Positions 33,807-43,889 are shown, numbered from the stretch's first letter. The stretch: DNA of 64,000 nucleotides from Vibrio qingdaonensis (GCF_026191675.1 NZ_JAKRRY010000001.1:1-64000), one strand, 5' to 3'. The notes: generated by a model from the sequence alone, not told the origin. Program-made: numbers and translations.

Positions 33807-34259
33807 TTAATCATCACCGAGCAGTTTACTCAAATCTTGTTTTAAGCTACTGACCGTTTTAGTCGCTTTTTCACTTCGTGACGCTTCACTCAGTAGATAT
33901 TCAATCGCCTCTGATAGCGTGCATCCCAATTCATTTGCTCGATATGACAGTTTCTCCCAGACTCGATAGTCCAAATCAATCGACTTTTTCTTCGTGTGCA
34001 CCTGTTCTGCGTTATAATGACGTTTTCTTTTTGCGCGGATGGCTTGCTTGAGTTTATTGTCGACTTCCAATGACATATGTTCACTGATCCAATCTAAGAC
34101 CAATGTAGGCTCGTATTCAATGGCTTTTAGTTGTGAAATAGCCTGCTCTATCTCACTCGTATCGACATACCGAGTGATGTTTTCTCCATCTCGGTGTTTT
34201 TTTGACAAGTATTGCCACTTCCAACCACACTCTAGATTTTCAAGTTGTTGGTATTTCAT
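33807..34259 (-). CDS. matP: MatP, macrodomain Ter organiser
   Basis: A 150-residue DNA-binding protein, the same length as E. coli MatP. It has the N-terminal helical domain (MKYQQLENLECGWKWQYL), the KKKSIDLDYRVWEKLSYRANELG ribbon-helix-helix region and a C-terminal coiled coil. MatP binds matS sites, keeps the terminus region together and links it to the divisome through ZapB. Its presence close to dif, and matS motifs at 21744 and 26010, agree with this role. It is divergent from the lon-like gene. Confidence 0.97.
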   Translation of the reverse strand: MKYQQLENLECGWKWQYLSKKHRDGENITRYVDTSEIEQAISQLKAIEYEPTLVLDWISEHMSLEVDNKLKQAIRAKRKRHYNAEQVHTKKKSIDLDYRVWEKLSYRANELGCTLSEAIEYLLSEASRSEKATKTVSSLKQDLSKLLGDD

Positions 34260-34431
34260 TAAAAATTGCCTCTACATTGGTCAGAGTGACAGCGTAACCC
34301 ACCTTCTTTACAATCTCAACAATTGTCCATTCAAAGTGAGAATCAAATCTCGTTGATTTACGTGCTATTGACTAACTTTAGTCGTGAAATCGTTGTATAC
34401 TCCATGCAAATCTAAACTAAGCTCTCAAATA

Positions 34432-36069
34432 ATGAATCCAGTCCTTTGGCAAGATGCCTGCCCGCTCTACACCGATTTTCAATCTACTCTAGATAACGTT
34501 GCAACCAGCGAAGGGAAATCCCTGTTCGATTTACAACCTCGTTTGCGACAAACGCTTCAGTACTTTGTCTCTCCGGCTTGTTTTTCTAAAGTACTAGTGA
34601 TCAAAGATGGTGGCAGCCTTACCTATCGCGAGCTTGTCGCTAACGAGTTGCGCCGCCTTGGAAAGCATGTTGTGGTTAGTGCAGATGTTCGCTCAGAAAC
34701 ATTGTTTGACCAATATCAAGTCACCACTGGTAATGTGGAGTCCAAAAAGGGCCTCATTCATCAGGCTGACTCTGGTGTTCTGATCACATCAACGAACACC
34801 GTATTGTCTACGTTAGTGAGCTGGACCAATACCAAAGCCCTACTACAGGGAGCTCAATTAGAAGCGACACCAGTGAGTCAGGTCAATGCCAATATTGAGC
34901 AACCTAGCTACAGCTCAGAATTCAAACTGATTATTATCGGTGATAGAGAGCAACTCGCAGAGTTTGATTATCTAGAGGCTGAGTTTAGATCAGGATTCAT
35001 GCAATACACTGAGCTAGAAAGTGACTATAAATTAAATATTGAATCAGTTGCGCCGTATCTAAGCTTTGTTAAGCAACTGATGGTGGATAACTTACCAAAC
35101 CATACACTTGACTCATCGGGTTACCTGCGCTTGCTACAAGCTGGAGCGAGAGAAACCGAAGATAAGCAGTATGTGCCATTATCATTAGATTGGCACCTGG
35201 CTTTGCTAGGAGAAGCATCTTCTTATAGTGATACTGGTGTGATTAACGAAGACCATATCGAGTCTGCGATAATGGCAAAACGCTACAGAGAGGCGTATTT
35301 ACCGGCGCGAGCTGTCGATGATATTTTAGAAGGCCAAGTGGTCATCGAGACTCAAGGCAAGCAAATTGGACAAGTTAACGGCTTAACGGTTATTGATATG
35401 CCAGGCCATCCACTCTCTTATGGCGAGCCAGCGCGTATCTCCTGTGTGGTTCACTTTGGTGATGGTGATATTTCTGATGTCGAACGAAAGGTCGAACTTG
35501 GGGGTAACATTCACGCCAAAGGTATGATGATCATGCAAGCGTTCGTCAGCACAGAACTAAATTTAGATGCTCCGTTGCCCTATTCTGCTTCTATTGTTTT
35601 TGAACAATCATATTGTGAAGTAGACGGTGACAGTGCTTCATTAGCTGAGCTGTGTTCTTTAGTCAGCGCCCTTTCTGGATACCCAATTGACCAACAGATT
35701 GCCGTCACCGGTGCGGTCGATCAATTTGGCCGAGTTCAGGCGGTCGGCGGCCTGAATGAAAAGGTCGAAGGATTTTACAATGTTTGTAAACATCAAGGTT
35801 TTACAGGTAAGCAAGGCGTTATTCTACCAAAAACAAATGTTCAGCACCTGGCGTTGAGCAAAGAAGTTGTCAATAGCATTAAAAATGGCCAATTTCACAT
35901 CTGGGCAGTGTCTCATGTCGTGGAAGTGATCCCTTTACTGCTAGGTAAACCATTTAAAAGTGAATCAGAAGAAAGCGTGTTAAGTAAGATAGCAGAACGC
36001 ATTGAAAACTTTGAAAAACTTGAACTACCAGAAACCTTGTTAGAAAAGGTAAGAAACTGGTTTGTTTAG
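34432..36069 (+). CDS. Lon-family protease (YcbZ/LonH-like)
   Basis: A 545-residue relative of E. coli YcbZ, a Lon-type serine protease. The N-terminal half has a degenerate ATPase-like region with no clear Walker motifs. The C-terminal protease domain (about 300-510) carries the Ser-Lys dyad: Ser in DGDSAS and Lys in GLNEKVEGF. A GTG 16 codons upstream (34384) keeps the frame open, but the ATG at 34432 matches the family start (MNPVLWQDACPLYTDF). It lies between matP and fabA, as in E. coli (matP-ycbZ-fabA). Substrates are not known from sequence. Confidence 0.9.
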   Translation: MNPVLWQDACPLYTDFQSTLDNVATSEGKSLFDLQPRLRQTLQYFVSPACFSKVLVIKDGGSLTYRELVANELRRLGKHVVVSADVRSETLFDQYQVTTGNVESKKGLIHQADSGVLITSTNTVLSTLVSWTNTKALLQGAQLEATPVSQVNANIEQPSYSSEFKLIIIGDREQLAEFDYLEAEFRSGFMQYTELESDYKLNIESVAPYLSFVKQLMVDNLPNHTLDSSGYLRLLQAGARETEDKQYVPLSLDWHLALLGEASSYSDTGVINEDHIESAIMAKRYREAYLPARAVDDILEGQVVIETQGKQIGQVNGLTVIDMPGHPLSYGEPARISCVVHFGDGDISDVERKVELGGNIHAKGMMIMQAFVSTELNLDAPLPYSASIVFEQSYCEVDGDSASLAELCSLVSALSGYPIDQQIAVTGAVDQFGRVQAVGGLNEKVEGFYNVCKHQGFTGKQGVILPKTNVQHLALSKEVVNSIKNGQFHIWAVSHVVEVIPLLLGKPFKSESEESVLSKIAERIENFEKLELPETLLEKVRNWFV

Positions 36070-36072
36070 TCG

Positions 36073-36086
36073 TGGTCGGAGTTGTT
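36073..36086 (+). promoter_or_regulatory. FadR-like operator at fabA
   Basis: TGGTCGGAGTTGTT resembles the core of the FadR consensus (TGGTCNGACCTGTT), and it lies directly before the FabR-type palindrome, the same order as in the E. coli fabA promoter, where FadR activates. Confidence 0.6.
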
Positions 36087-36087
36087 T

Positions 36088-36105
36088 GGCGTACACGTGT
36101 TCACT
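36088..36105 (+). promoter_or_regulatory. FabR-like operator at fabA
   Basis: GGCGTACACGTGTTCACT is a near-match to the FabR palindrome (AGCGTACACGTGTTCGCT type). It overlaps the expected promoter 37-54 bp before the fabA ATG, so FabR would repress fabA according to membrane fatty-acid unsaturation. Confidence 0.7.
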
Positions 36106-36141
36106 AATATGCTCATATCAAATATTGGAGTGATTTTAAAA

Positions 36142-36660
36142 ATGCAAAACAGACGTGATTCGTATACTCGTGAAGATCTTTTAGCTTCGAGCCGTGGTGA
36201 ACTATTTGGTGAAGGCTACCCTCAGCTACCCGCTCCAAATATGTTAATGATGGATCGTGTTACCAGAATGTCAGAAACAGAAGGTGATTTCGGTAAAGGT
36301 CTTGTTGTCGCTGAGCTAGATATCACACCAGATCTTTGGTTTTTCGATTGTCACTTTATCGGTGACCCTGTTATGCCTGGCTGTCTAGGCTTAGACGCAA
36401 TGTGGCAACTAGTTGGATTTTACCTAGGTTGGATCGGCGGCGAAGGCAAAGGCCGTGCTTTAGGTGTTGGCGAACTTAAATTTCAGGGCCAAGTACTTCC
36501 TACTGCAAAAAAAGTTACGTACGAACTGCACCTAAAACGTGTTGTGAACCGTAAACTCGTCATGGGTATCGCAGATGGCCGCGTACTTGTGGACGGTAAA
36601 GAGATTTACGTAGCAAAAGACCTTAAAGTTGGATTGTTTAAAGACACTTCTTCTTTTTAA
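36142..36660 (+). CDS. fabA: FabA, 3-hydroxydecanoyl-ACP dehydratase/isomerase
   Basis: A 172-residue enzyme, the same length as E. coli FabA. It dehydrates 3-hydroxyacyl-ACP and isomerises trans-2- to cis-3-decenoyl-ACP, starting unsaturated fatty-acid synthesis. The catalytic His71 ([14 protein letters not shown]) and Asp85 (GLDAMWQ) are present. The frame is open from 36082, but the ATG at 36142 fits the family and has GGAG upstream. FadR-like and FabR-like operators precede it and a strong terminator follows. Confidence 0.98.
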   Translation: MQNRRDSYTREDLLASSRGELFGEGYPQLPAPNMLMMDRVTRMSETEGDFGKGLVVAELDITPDLWFFDCHFIGDPVMPGCLGLDAMWQLVGFYLGWIGGEGKGRALGVGELKFQGQVLPTAKKVTYELHLKRVVNRKLVMGIADGRVLVDGKEIYVAKDLKVGLFKDTSSF

Positions 36661-36674
36661 GTCAGAGTTTATTT

Positions 36675-36702
36675 AAAACGGCATCATTGCCGTTTTATTT
36701 TT
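36675..36702 (+). terminator. fabA terminator
   Basis: AAAACGGCA, loop TCAT, TGCCGTTTT, then ATTTTT: a 9-bp stem with a U tract, 14 bp past the fabA stop. Confidence 0.9.
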
Positions 36703-36728
36703 CATCAAACTAATTAGTTATAGTGCGT

Positions 36729-36780
36729 TAAGTAAGTTAAAAGAAGGACCTCATGTGAGATCCTTCTTTTAACTTACTTA
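36729..36780. terminator. Long hairpin between fabA and rmf
   Basis: Perfect 20-bp arms (36729-36748 and 36761-36780) around CCTCATGTGAGA. The A/T-rich outer part reads as a U-rich tract on either strand, so it can stop rmf from the other side. It directly adjoins the rmf 3' end. Confidence 0.75.
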
Positions 36781-36791
36781 ACTGCTCCCGA

Positions 36792-36965
36792 CTACTTGAA
36801 AAGCCCTGACTGTCTGTCATCTCTCGCATCACGCCAACCACCAAGCCAATAGGACTTAGCATCCATTTGTTGGTATGGGCAAGTTTCCATAGATTTACCG
36901 TTCAATCCGGCTTTATAGCCTTGCGATTGAGCTCGATCTAAACGGTCACGCTTTTGTCTCTTCAT
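36792..36965 (-). CDS. rmf: Ribosome modulation factor RMF
   Basis: A 57-residue basic protein starting MKRQKRDRLDRAQSQGYKAGL, very close to E. coli RMF (MKRQKRDRLERAHQRGYQAG). RMF dimerises 70S ribosomes into inactive 100S particles in stationary phase or starvation. The conserved CPYQ and YWLGGWRDAR stretches are present. A longer frame starts at 36986, but the ATG at 36965 has GAGG upstream and matches the family. The next genes on either side have their own terminators, so it is monocistronic. Confidence 0.96.
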   Translation of the reverse strand: MKRQKRDRLDRAQSQGYKAGLNGKSMETCPYQQMDAKSYWLGGWRDARDDRQSGLFK

Positions 36966-37084
36966 AGTGCGGTCCTCGCTATACAAAACTGGCGGCTAGC
37001 CAGCCTTCTAATATTAAAGATTGATGGAGTTTTTATGACTCCTCAATAATAATTGCTCAATTTGTAGCAGAACTCAAGACGTAA

Positions 37085-37123
37085 AAAAGCCCGAATACAT
37101 GCTAATAAATTCGGGCTTTTCTT
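37085..37123. terminator. Terminator after the DUF3466 gene
   Basis: Arms AAAAGCCCGAAT (37085-37096) and ATTCGGGCTTTT (37109-37120) are perfectly complementary with a 12-nt loop. A and T tracts on both sides make it bidirectional; it ends the minus-strand gene that stops at 37133. Confidence 0.9.
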
Positions 37124-37132
37124 TATAGCGAA

Positions 37133-39151
37133 CTATTTGTTACGGCGTAACCCTAAGAAGCCTAAGAAAATCATAGCCATCCAACCTAAGCTACCGCCCT
37201 TACGTTCTACCGGTGGCGCTTCAATGGTACGCGGAGTAATTGAACGTTCGTTTGCATTTGAGATCGGGATCAACTTAACTGCGACGACTTTTTCAGTAGT
37301 CTGCCCATTGCCACAGTATGAGTTGTGGCCTGTTGTGTCATAACCTTGGGCCGTTGGACACTTAATCGCGGTGGCAGCGATGACACCATCATCGTTAATA
37401 TCAGCGGCATCGATAATACGATATTTGTTGTTTTCGGCACTAAATGTGCCTCCATTGGTTAAATCATCCAGTAACCAAGGTTTATTTTGAAACACGTCTC
37501 TTCTCTTAACCATATCAGGGTTATTAGCATCAACAACGGTGTACGGGTATATGAACCCGCGCTGGCGACGCTTTTTACCATAGAACTCGGTAGCTTGCTC
37601 AGCATCAACTGCACCAACAATTTCATTGAAATTGTTAATTGCGCCCGTCTTACCACCTACACCACGGAAGAAAATACCGCTGTTACCGTTCAGTTCATCA
37701 AAATATTGAGCTGATGCGCCACCGCTACTACTATTAACTTGTGCCAAAAACATTCGGTTCGCTGCAGCGCCATTTTCACGTTTGTCACCACGTCGTTTTG
37801 CTTCACCAATCAACACGAGTTGTTCATTGATATCAGTCGCTACAGAGTTGGTGTAGATATAATCATCGCCGTCCTTTATTTTGGCTCTTTCAATTGCAAC
37901 TGGGCTCCAAGCGTTACCACTAGTAATCGCAGTACCATTCGGTTTAAAGACGGTTGCTTGATTAAATACATTACTTCCATCTCTATAACTATTCAATCCA
38001 ACCAGAACTGGCAGACCTTTTAAGTTACCATCAACAGCACTAATCACTGCTGATCTGGCACTACCTTGCATCGCCTTTTTATCAACGTTACGAGCACTAT
38101 ATGGATTTCCGTTTGTCTCTGTCCAAACTGAAGCCGTAATTGCCGTACCATCTACTTTCCAAACCGCCGCTTTTGACGCGAAAGCAAAGTTCTGACATTC
38201 ACGCTTTGCCGCAGGGTCATTACCTGACAAGCAATTATTTAGGTCGCCACCCCAATTTTTATTATCGTCATTGTAATCAAATGGACCTACTGCGGCGCTA
38301 CCCACATAGTAGGTACCAGAGCTATCAGTAAACGAGTCCCATGCCATGGTACGACCCATTTGTTCTGTGATCAGCTTTTCTTGAGAGTTATCATAATTAT
38401 TTGCTAACGGTAAAAGCATAGTCGTATCTTTAGAGACCGTATCAAACACATAACCACGCTGACGATAAATGGTAGCAAGATTACCACTGTCAAGCTTGTA
38501 GTAACCTGAGCTTGTCGTTCCAATTACTTTTGTTTCATCTGGTTGGTTAACAACAATATTTGCAGAGTTATCTTCCAATGTTGCATTAGTGCCCGGTGTG
38601 TATGCAGCAGATGTTGGTTTCACATCTAACATAGCAGCAGAGGTTGCTGTGTCACCTTTAAACGGTTGAGCATTTGATTTATATTCGCTAGCAACAAATG
38701 CATCACGCTCACGCCTTAGTCCGCCAATTGAACTAAAGCTATGCCACATTTTATCAGTCCACGCAGGATCACAGGTTTGATATCCTAACTCAGAACGACA
38801 GTAATCGCGATTTCGTCCCCAATCTGTGTAATAAAAACTGACGTCCATATTGAACGGTACTTCATCACGATAAGAGAAGCCTTCTGAACCGTTCCTAGAG
38901 TCACCGTAAAGCATGTAATCTGGGCATGTGTCACTTTCGGTAAAGCACCCCATTGACATCGCAGTAAGATCTCGAGATGTCTTTTGAACCGCAGAGCCAT
39001 AGAACTCTGTGTACTTCGCGTCATAAATACCCGTACTGCTAACACTCGCTGTCGGGTCTATCTCGACAATCTGATACAAAGCAGCATTAGCAGTGGTCGC
39101 AGCGAAAACGCTTGCGGCCACCATTGAAATTTTAAATTTTGTACAACTCAT
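37133..39151 (-). CDS. DUF3466 envelope protein with GlyGly-CTERM sorting signal
   Basis: A 672-residue exported protein. Signal peptide 1-23 (SVFAATTANA, cleavage before LYQIVEID). The body contains repeated short beta motifs (such as INNFNEIVGAVDA, ATDINEQLVLIGEA, AADINDDGVIAATA) typical of DUF3466. The C-terminus has the tripartite GlyGly-CTERM signal: GGSLGW, a hydrophobic helix (MAMIFLGFLG) and RRNK. Such proteins are cleaved by rhombosortase and secreted by the type II system in vibrios. It has four or more Cys. It starts 5 bp downstream of uup. Function unknown. Confidence 0.9.
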   Translation of the reverse strand: MSCTKFKISMVAASVFAATTANAALYQIVEIDPTASVSSTGIYDAKYTEFYGSAVQKTSRDLTAMSMGCFTESDTCPDYMLYGDSRNGSEGFSYRDEVPFNMDVSFYYTDWGRNRDYCRSELGYQTCDPAWTDKMWHSFSSIGGLRRERDAFVASEYKSNAQPFKGDTATSAAMLDVKPTSAAYTPGTNATLEDNSANIVVNQPDETKVIGTTSSGYYKLDSGNLATIYRQRGYVFDTVSKDTTMLLPLANNYDNSQEKLITEQMGRTMAWDSFTDSSGTYYVGSAAVGPFDYNDDNKNWGGDLNNCLSGNDPAAKRECQNFAFASKAAVWKVDGTAITASVWTETNGNPYSARNVDKKAMQGSARSAVISAVDGNLKGLPVLVGLNSYRDGSNVFNQATVFKPNGTAITSGNAWSPVAIERAKIKDGDDYIYTNSVATDINEQLVLIGEAKRRGDKRENGAAANRMFLAQVNSSSGGASAQYFDELNGNSGIFFRGVGGKTGAINNFNEIVGAVDAEQATEFYGKKRRQRGFIYPYTVVDANNPDMVKRRDVFQNKPWLLDDLTNGGTFSAENNKYRIIDAADINDDGVIAATAIKCPTAQGYDTTGHNSYCGNGQTTEKVVAVKLIPISNANERSITPRTIEAPPVERKGGSLGWMAMIFLGFLGLRRNK

Positions 39152-39156
39152 TTAGG

Positions 39157-41079
39157 CTAACTTTCCTGTTGCATTGCTTCTAGCTCTTCCCATCGCTCGA
39201 AAGCAACGTCCAACTCTTGCTCTTTAGCAGAGAGTTTATCTAATATTGGTTGAGTCTCATCAACGGGTTTTGAGAAAAATTCGGCGCTATTCACAACTTC
39301 TTGTAATGAACCTAACTCTTCTTCTAACTGCTCGAGCAGCGCTGGCAGCGCTTCAAGCTCTCTTTGCAGTTTATACGACAGCTTTTTCGGTTTAGAGTTC
39401 ACAGCACTCGTACTCTTTTTAGGTTCAACCGCTGCTTTTTCGACCGTCTTTACGGGTTCTAACTCACGTCTGGCATTTTTAACCTGTAAACGCTGCTGTT
39501 GCGCATCATGATAACCGCCAACAAACTCTTCAATAACCCCTTCACCTTCAAAAATCCAGCTCGTGGTCACAGTATTATCAACAAATTGACGATCGTGACT
39601 CACTAGAAGCAACGTACCTTGGTAGTTACCAAGTAAATCTTCGAGTAACTCTAACGTTTCGATATCAAGATCGTTAGTTGGCTCATCCAGAATCAACAGG
39701 TTATTGGGTTTTAAGAAAATACGCGCTAATAACAAACGGTTTTTCTCACCACCAGATAAGGCTTTTACCGGAGTGCGAGCACGCTTAGGGGCAAACAAGA
39801 AATCTTGCAAGTAGCTCAGGGCATGTCGTTCACGACCACCTACCGTTACTTCTTGCTTACCATCGGCTAAGTTGTCGATTACTGTTTTTTCTGGATCAAG
39901 CAATTCTCGGTATTGGTCGAAGTACGCCACTTCCAGTTTAGTGCCACACTTCAATTTACCTGAAGATGGTTGCAGCTTATCAAGCAACAACTTAATTAAT
40001 GTACTCTTACCGCAGCCATTGGGGCCAATCAACGCGATACGGTCACCTCTCATGATATTAAACGAGAAGTCCTTAACGATTGTCTTACCTTCGATATCAT
40101 AGCTGAGATTTTCGGCTTCGAAGACAATCTTACCTGAACGAACACCATCGTCGACTTTCAGGTTCACCTTGCCCTGTACTTCACGTCGGTCGCTTCTTTC
40201 TTCGCGAAGTTTCTTCAGAGCTCGGACTCGACCTTCATTACGTGTACGACGCGCCTTTATCCCCTGACGAATCCACACTTCTTCTTGCGCGAGCTTCTTG
40301 TCAAACTCAGCATTTTGCATTTCCTCTACACGCAGTGCTTCTTCTTTCTCAATTAAGTACTGATCATAGCGTCCAGGATAAGAGACCAACTGACCGCGAT
40401 CTAAATCGACAATGCGCGTCGCCATAGAGCTAATAAACGCTCGGTCGTGAGAAATGAAGATGATAGAGCCACGAAAATCTTTCAAAAAAGTTTCAAGCCA
40501 CTCAATCGTCGCAACATCTAAGTGGTTGGTCGGTTCATCAAGAAGTAATACATCTGGGTCACAAACCAATGCACGTGCAAGTGCGGCTTTACGCTGCCAC
40601 CCACCAGATAAATCTGTTAGCAATGTTGCACCATCGAGCTTTAGCGCCGCGAGAATATTTTTGATGCGGTCTTCAAAACGCCACGCCCCTAATACATCTA
40701 GCGTGTCTTGAATCTTCGCGAGCTTATTAATGTTCTTTTCACTTGGATCATGAGCGACAAGATCCAATAATGCATGGTACGCTTTCAGTTGCTGACCCAC
40801 TTCTGCGAGCCCTTCAGCCACATAATCTTCAACTGTTCCTTCTTGGTTACGCGGTGGATCTTGCTCCAAACGCGAAACAACGACATCTTGAGTGATTTGA
40901 AGTTTTCCGTCATCCATAACGATTTCGCCAGCGATGACTTTCATCAACGTCGACTTACCGGCACCATTACGGCCAACTAAACATACACGTTCATTTTCTT
41001 GAAGTGCAAAATCTGATTTGTCTAGCAACGGGTGGTCCCCGAATGCTAGTTGTCCATTATGAATGGTAAGTAATGCCAT
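39157..41079 (-). CDS. uup: Uup, ABC-F family ATPase
   Basis: A 640-residue soluble ABC-F protein acting on ribosomes and linked to precise excision of transposons. Two ATPase domains: first with GRNGAGKST (about 36-44), LSGGW signature and LLLDEPTNHLD; second with GPNGCGKST, LSGGE and LILDEPTNDLD. The linker is highly charged, and the C-terminal coiled coil (about 565-640, KPKKLSYKLQRELEALPALLEQLE) is the Uup-specific DNA-binding part. It overlaps the glutaredoxin-like gene by 23 bp and precedes the DUF3466 gene. Confidence 0.95.
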   Translation of the reverse strand: MALLTIHNGQLAFGDHPLLDKSDFALQENERVCLVGRNGAGKSTLMKVIAGEIVMDDGKLQITQDVVVSRLEQDPPRNQEGTVEDYVAEGLAEVGQQLKAYHALLDLVAHDPSEKNINKLAKIQDTLDVLGAWRFEDRIKNILAALKLDGATLLTDLSGGWQRKAALARALVCDPDVLLLDEPTNHLDVATIEWLETFLKDFRGSIIFISHDRAFISSMATRIVDLDRGQLVSYPGRYDQYLIEKEEALRVEEMQNAEFDKKLAQEEVWIRQGIKARRTRNEGRVRALKKLREERSDRREVQGKVNLKVDDGVRSGKIVFEAENLSYDIEGKTIVKDFSFNIMRGDRIALIGPNGCGKSTLIKLLLDKLQPSSGKLKCGTKLEVAYFDQYRELLDPEKTVIDNLADGKQEVTVGGRERHALSYLQDFLFAPKRARTPVKALSGGEKNRLLLARIFLKPNNLLILDEPTNDLDIETLELLEDLLGNYQGTLLLVSHDRQFVDNTVTTSWIFEGEGVIEEFVGGYHDAQQQRLQVKNARRELEPVKTVEKAAVEPKKSTSAVNSKPKKLSYKLQRELEALPALLEQLEEELGSLQEVVNSAEFFSKPVDETQPILDKLSAKEQELDVAFERWEELEAMQQES

Positions 41080-41308
41080 TAAGGTTCAACCATTGTGTTA
41101 ATTGATGAATATCGAAGGGCCAATTGAGTTCTGAAGAACCCGTTGAGATCACTGGGATAGTGACCCCGTAACGGCTAAAGAGCTCATCGTTAAATGCTAT
41201 ATCAATAATATCGAATTGTTGAGAAAGCCCGACGCGATGAAGTAATTCGGATGCCATCTCACAAAGATGGCACCCTTCCGTGCTGTATAAGATCAATTCC
41301 TTTGTCAT
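41057..41308 (-). CDS. Glutaredoxin-like (DUF836) protein
   Basis: An 83-residue thioredoxin-fold protein with a redox motif CHLC at 13-16 (LYSTEGCHLCEMA) and the cis-Pro in GVTIPVIS. DUF836 proteins commonly lie between rlmL and uup in vibrios. The gene overlaps uup by 23 bp and follows rlmL by 8 bp, so it belongs to an rlmL-grx-uup operon. Substrate not known. Confidence 0.88.
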   Translation of the reverse strand: MTKELILYSTEGCHLCEMASELLHRVGLSQQFDIIDIAFNDELFSRYGVTIPVISTGSSELNWPFDIHQLTQWLNLNGITYHS

Positions 41309-41316
41309 TATTTCTC

Positions 41317-43440
41317 TTAATTCTGGTGAGTAATAAGCCAGCAGTTATGAATGTGTTTGTTACGCGAGAAATCAAGTGGCAACGTCTTATCTGAGATGTT
41401 CTTCGCCTCTAAGCCGATTTCTGCCAATGCATCGTGATCCATCTTGAACAAACGCTTGTTGTTGGAAAAGACTATAGTGCCATCCGTTCTAAGCAAACGC
41501 TTTAAGTTTTCCATCAACATAACGTGGTCACGCTGTACATCAAATGATTGCGCCATTCGTTTTGAATTCGAGAATGTCGGTGGATCGATGAAAATTAAAT
41601 CATAATCGCTATTGGCATTTTCTAGCCACTGTAGACAATCGGCTTGGATAAACTGATGTTGATTCCCCACCTGTTTATTCAATTGCATGTTCTCTTTTGC
41701 CCACTCAAGGTAGGTATTAGACATATCGACTGTCGTTGTGGACTTCGCACCACCTACTGCTGCGTGAACAGAAGCAGAGCCCGTGTACGCAAACAAGTTT
41801 AGGAAATCCTTGCCCGCTGCCATTTGACCAAGCTTACGACGAGTGATTTTATGATCTAAGAACAAACCCGTATCTAAATAGTCATGAAGATTAACGATTA
41901 ATTTCACACCGTATTCATTCACTTCCATGCGATCAGATTTCGCCGCCAACTTGTTATATTGTGAAGAACCCTTCTTCTTCTCTCGTACTTTAATCACAAC
42001 GTTGTTGGTTTCAATACCTGTCACATTAATGCTTGCACGAATAATGTCCGTCAAACGACGCTTAGTCTTTTCTTCAGGGATATCTTTTGGCGCGGCGTAC
42101 TCTTGAATAACAAGGTGGTCTTGATAGACATCAATAGCCACGTTGTACTCCGGAAGATCCGCATCATAGATACGATAGCAATCTAGTTCTTCACGTTTGG
42201 CCCATTTGGCGATTTTGGCCAAGTTCTTTTTCAATCGGTTAGTAAAGTCAGGCGCGACAACTTGGTCGGTACGCTTTTCTGCAAGCTGCTCCGCTGAACG
42301 CCCCGAAATTGAGTAGTTCTTTTGGTGACACGGTAACGCACCGTTATTTAGCTTAAACTGCTTATCAGCACGCATGCGTAAGCAGCTTAACAAGTCATCC
42401 GAGCTAGAGAAGATAGACGCTTTACTTCCACCAAACTCGATTTTTAGTTGGTTACCGAATTCAGTGTAAAGGGCGATCAGACCAGGCTCAGTACCAAGAC
42501 GCTCACCATAAGGTGGGTTACAAATAACAACGCCTTCTCCGAAACCCTCAGGCTTGGTCAATTTGCTCGCGTCGCCTAGCTCAAACGTAATCAAACTATC
42601 GACACCGGCTCGACGGGCGTTATCTTTTGCTGTCTGTAGTACTCGAGGGTCATTATCGAAGCCCCAAAACCTGCTGTCAGTCTTTTTGACACCGCGTCGA
42701 CCTTGTACACTGGCTTCTGATTTTATCTCAGCCCACAGTTCTGGTTCGAAGTCTTCGTGCGATTCAAAGCACCAGCTTTTTCTCTTTACACTCGGTGCCA
42801 TATTCGCCGCTAACATCGCCGCTTCAATAAGCAACGTACCTGAACCACACATAGGGTCAAGCATGTTATCACCTTGGGTCCAACCACTTCGAGCAACGAT
42901 TGCTGAGGCCAAGGTTTCACGTAAAGGTGCGCGACCCGCTTCAGTACGGTAACCACGCTGATGTAATCCAGACCCTACCATATCAAGGCCGAGAATAGCT
43001 TTGTCTTTATGCAGACGTACGTGGACACGAATATCAGGACTTTCTTTGCTGATGTTAGGGCGCGGAAGGCTTCTTTTATTAAAGCAGTCCACTACCGCAT
43101 CCTTCACCTTCATCGCACCATATTGGCTATTACGAATTTCTTGGTTAGTACCGTTAAAGTCGACAATAAATTTCTTCGAACTATGGAAATGATTAACCCA
43201 ATTCACAGCAGACGCAGACAAGTACAAATCCATGTCATCTTGGCAGGTAAATTCTGCAAGGACTTTGACGAAGCGGGAAGCATATCGGCTCCACAGGCAA
43301 ACACGATAGATCTGCTCATTGGTCGCTTTAAATTTCACTCCAGCTTGAACAGGATTAACGTTTTCAATCCCAAGTTGTTCAAGTTCACGAGCGAGTAGGT
43401 TTTCTAGCCCATTTGAAGTAACGGCAAGATATTGATTCAT
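41317..43440 (-). CDS. rlmL: RlmL (RlmKL), bifunctional 23S rRNA methyltransferase
   Basis: A 707-residue fusion enzyme that makes m2G2445 (N-terminal part) and m7G2069 (C-terminal part) in 23S rRNA. In order: THUMP domain (about 45-155), RlmL methyltransferase with [14 protein letters not shown] and NPPYGERLG (about 190-390), RlmK methyltransferase with [12 protein letters not shown] and [11 protein letters not shown] (about 500-700). The ORF opens at 43473, but the ATG at 43440 ([11 protein letters not shown]) matches the family start. Confidence 0.96.
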   Translation of the reverse strand: MNQYLAVTSNGLENLLARELEQLGIENVNPVQAGVKFKATNEQIYRVCLWSRYASRFVKVLAEFTCQDDMDLYLSASAVNWVNHFHSSKKFIVDFNGTNQEIRNSQYGAMKVKDAVVDCFNKRSLPRPNISKESPDIRVHVRLHKDKAILGLDMVGSGLHQRGYRTEAGRAPLRETLASAIVARSGWTQGDNMLDPMCGSGTLLIEAAMLAANMAPSVKRKSWCFESHEDFEPELWAEIKSEASVQGRRGVKKTDSRFWGFDNDPRVLQTAKDNARRAGVDSLITFELGDASKLTKPEGFGEGVVICNPPYGERLGTEPGLIALYTEFGNQLKIEFGGSKASIFSSSDDLLSCLRMRADKQFKLNNGALPCHQKNYSISGRSAEQLAEKRTDQVVAPDFTNRLKKNLAKIAKWAKREELDCYRIYDADLPEYNVAIDVYQDHLVIQEYAAPKDIPEEKTKRRLTDIIRASINVTGIETNNVVIKVREKKKGSSQYNKLAAKSDRMEVNEYGVKLIVNLHDYLDTGLFLDHKITRRKLGQMAAGKDFLNLFAYTGSASVHAAVGGAKSTTTVDMSNTYLEWAKENMQLNKQVGNQHQFIQADCLQWLENANSDYDLIFIDPPTFSNSKRMAQSFDVQRDHVMLMENLKRLLRTDGTIVFSNNKRLFKMDHDALAEIGLEAKNISDKTLPLDFSRNKHIHNCWLITHQN

Positions 43441-43888
43441 AGTGTATGTCTGACTGCGGAAAAATGGTGCCAATTATACCTGATAATGTGCCATCCCACT
43501 AACCAAACAAGTCGCTTCCATTAGGATTCTCGTTTATTTGCGCAAGCTTTAGTCAACTGAAAACTAACACCATGCGTTTAACAGAACGTGATACATGGAA
43601 CTTAAATTAAACCTAATTACATACCACCCAACGATAGTGACTACTTATTCACCGTGGATCTGGACTATACCAAGAACAATTTACGACTGAAAGTTACTTA
43701 CATATGTGCAAAAATGAGGAATTTATGGTGGCAAAATGGCATTTCCTCGGTCAATATTTGCTCATTTTTTCTCGTAAATTTCTGGTTAATTTTTGTGGAT
43801 AGTCAAAATCTTGTAAGAGCAACGCTCTAAGAGATAGGAGAAAGCGAGTGGGAATAATGTAGATTACGCTGATACTGAGGAAAAGTAG
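43441..43888. other. Intergenic stretch between rlmL and zapC
   Basis: About 450 bp without a convincing gene. It holds nested inverted repeats: AAAAATGAG (43710-43718) with CTCATTTTT (43761-43769), and inside them GAGGAA with TTCCTC. These could be a terminator with an alternative fold, or remnants of a lost gene. The rlmL promoter should lie at the left end. Confidence 0.4.
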
Positions 43889-43889
43889 G

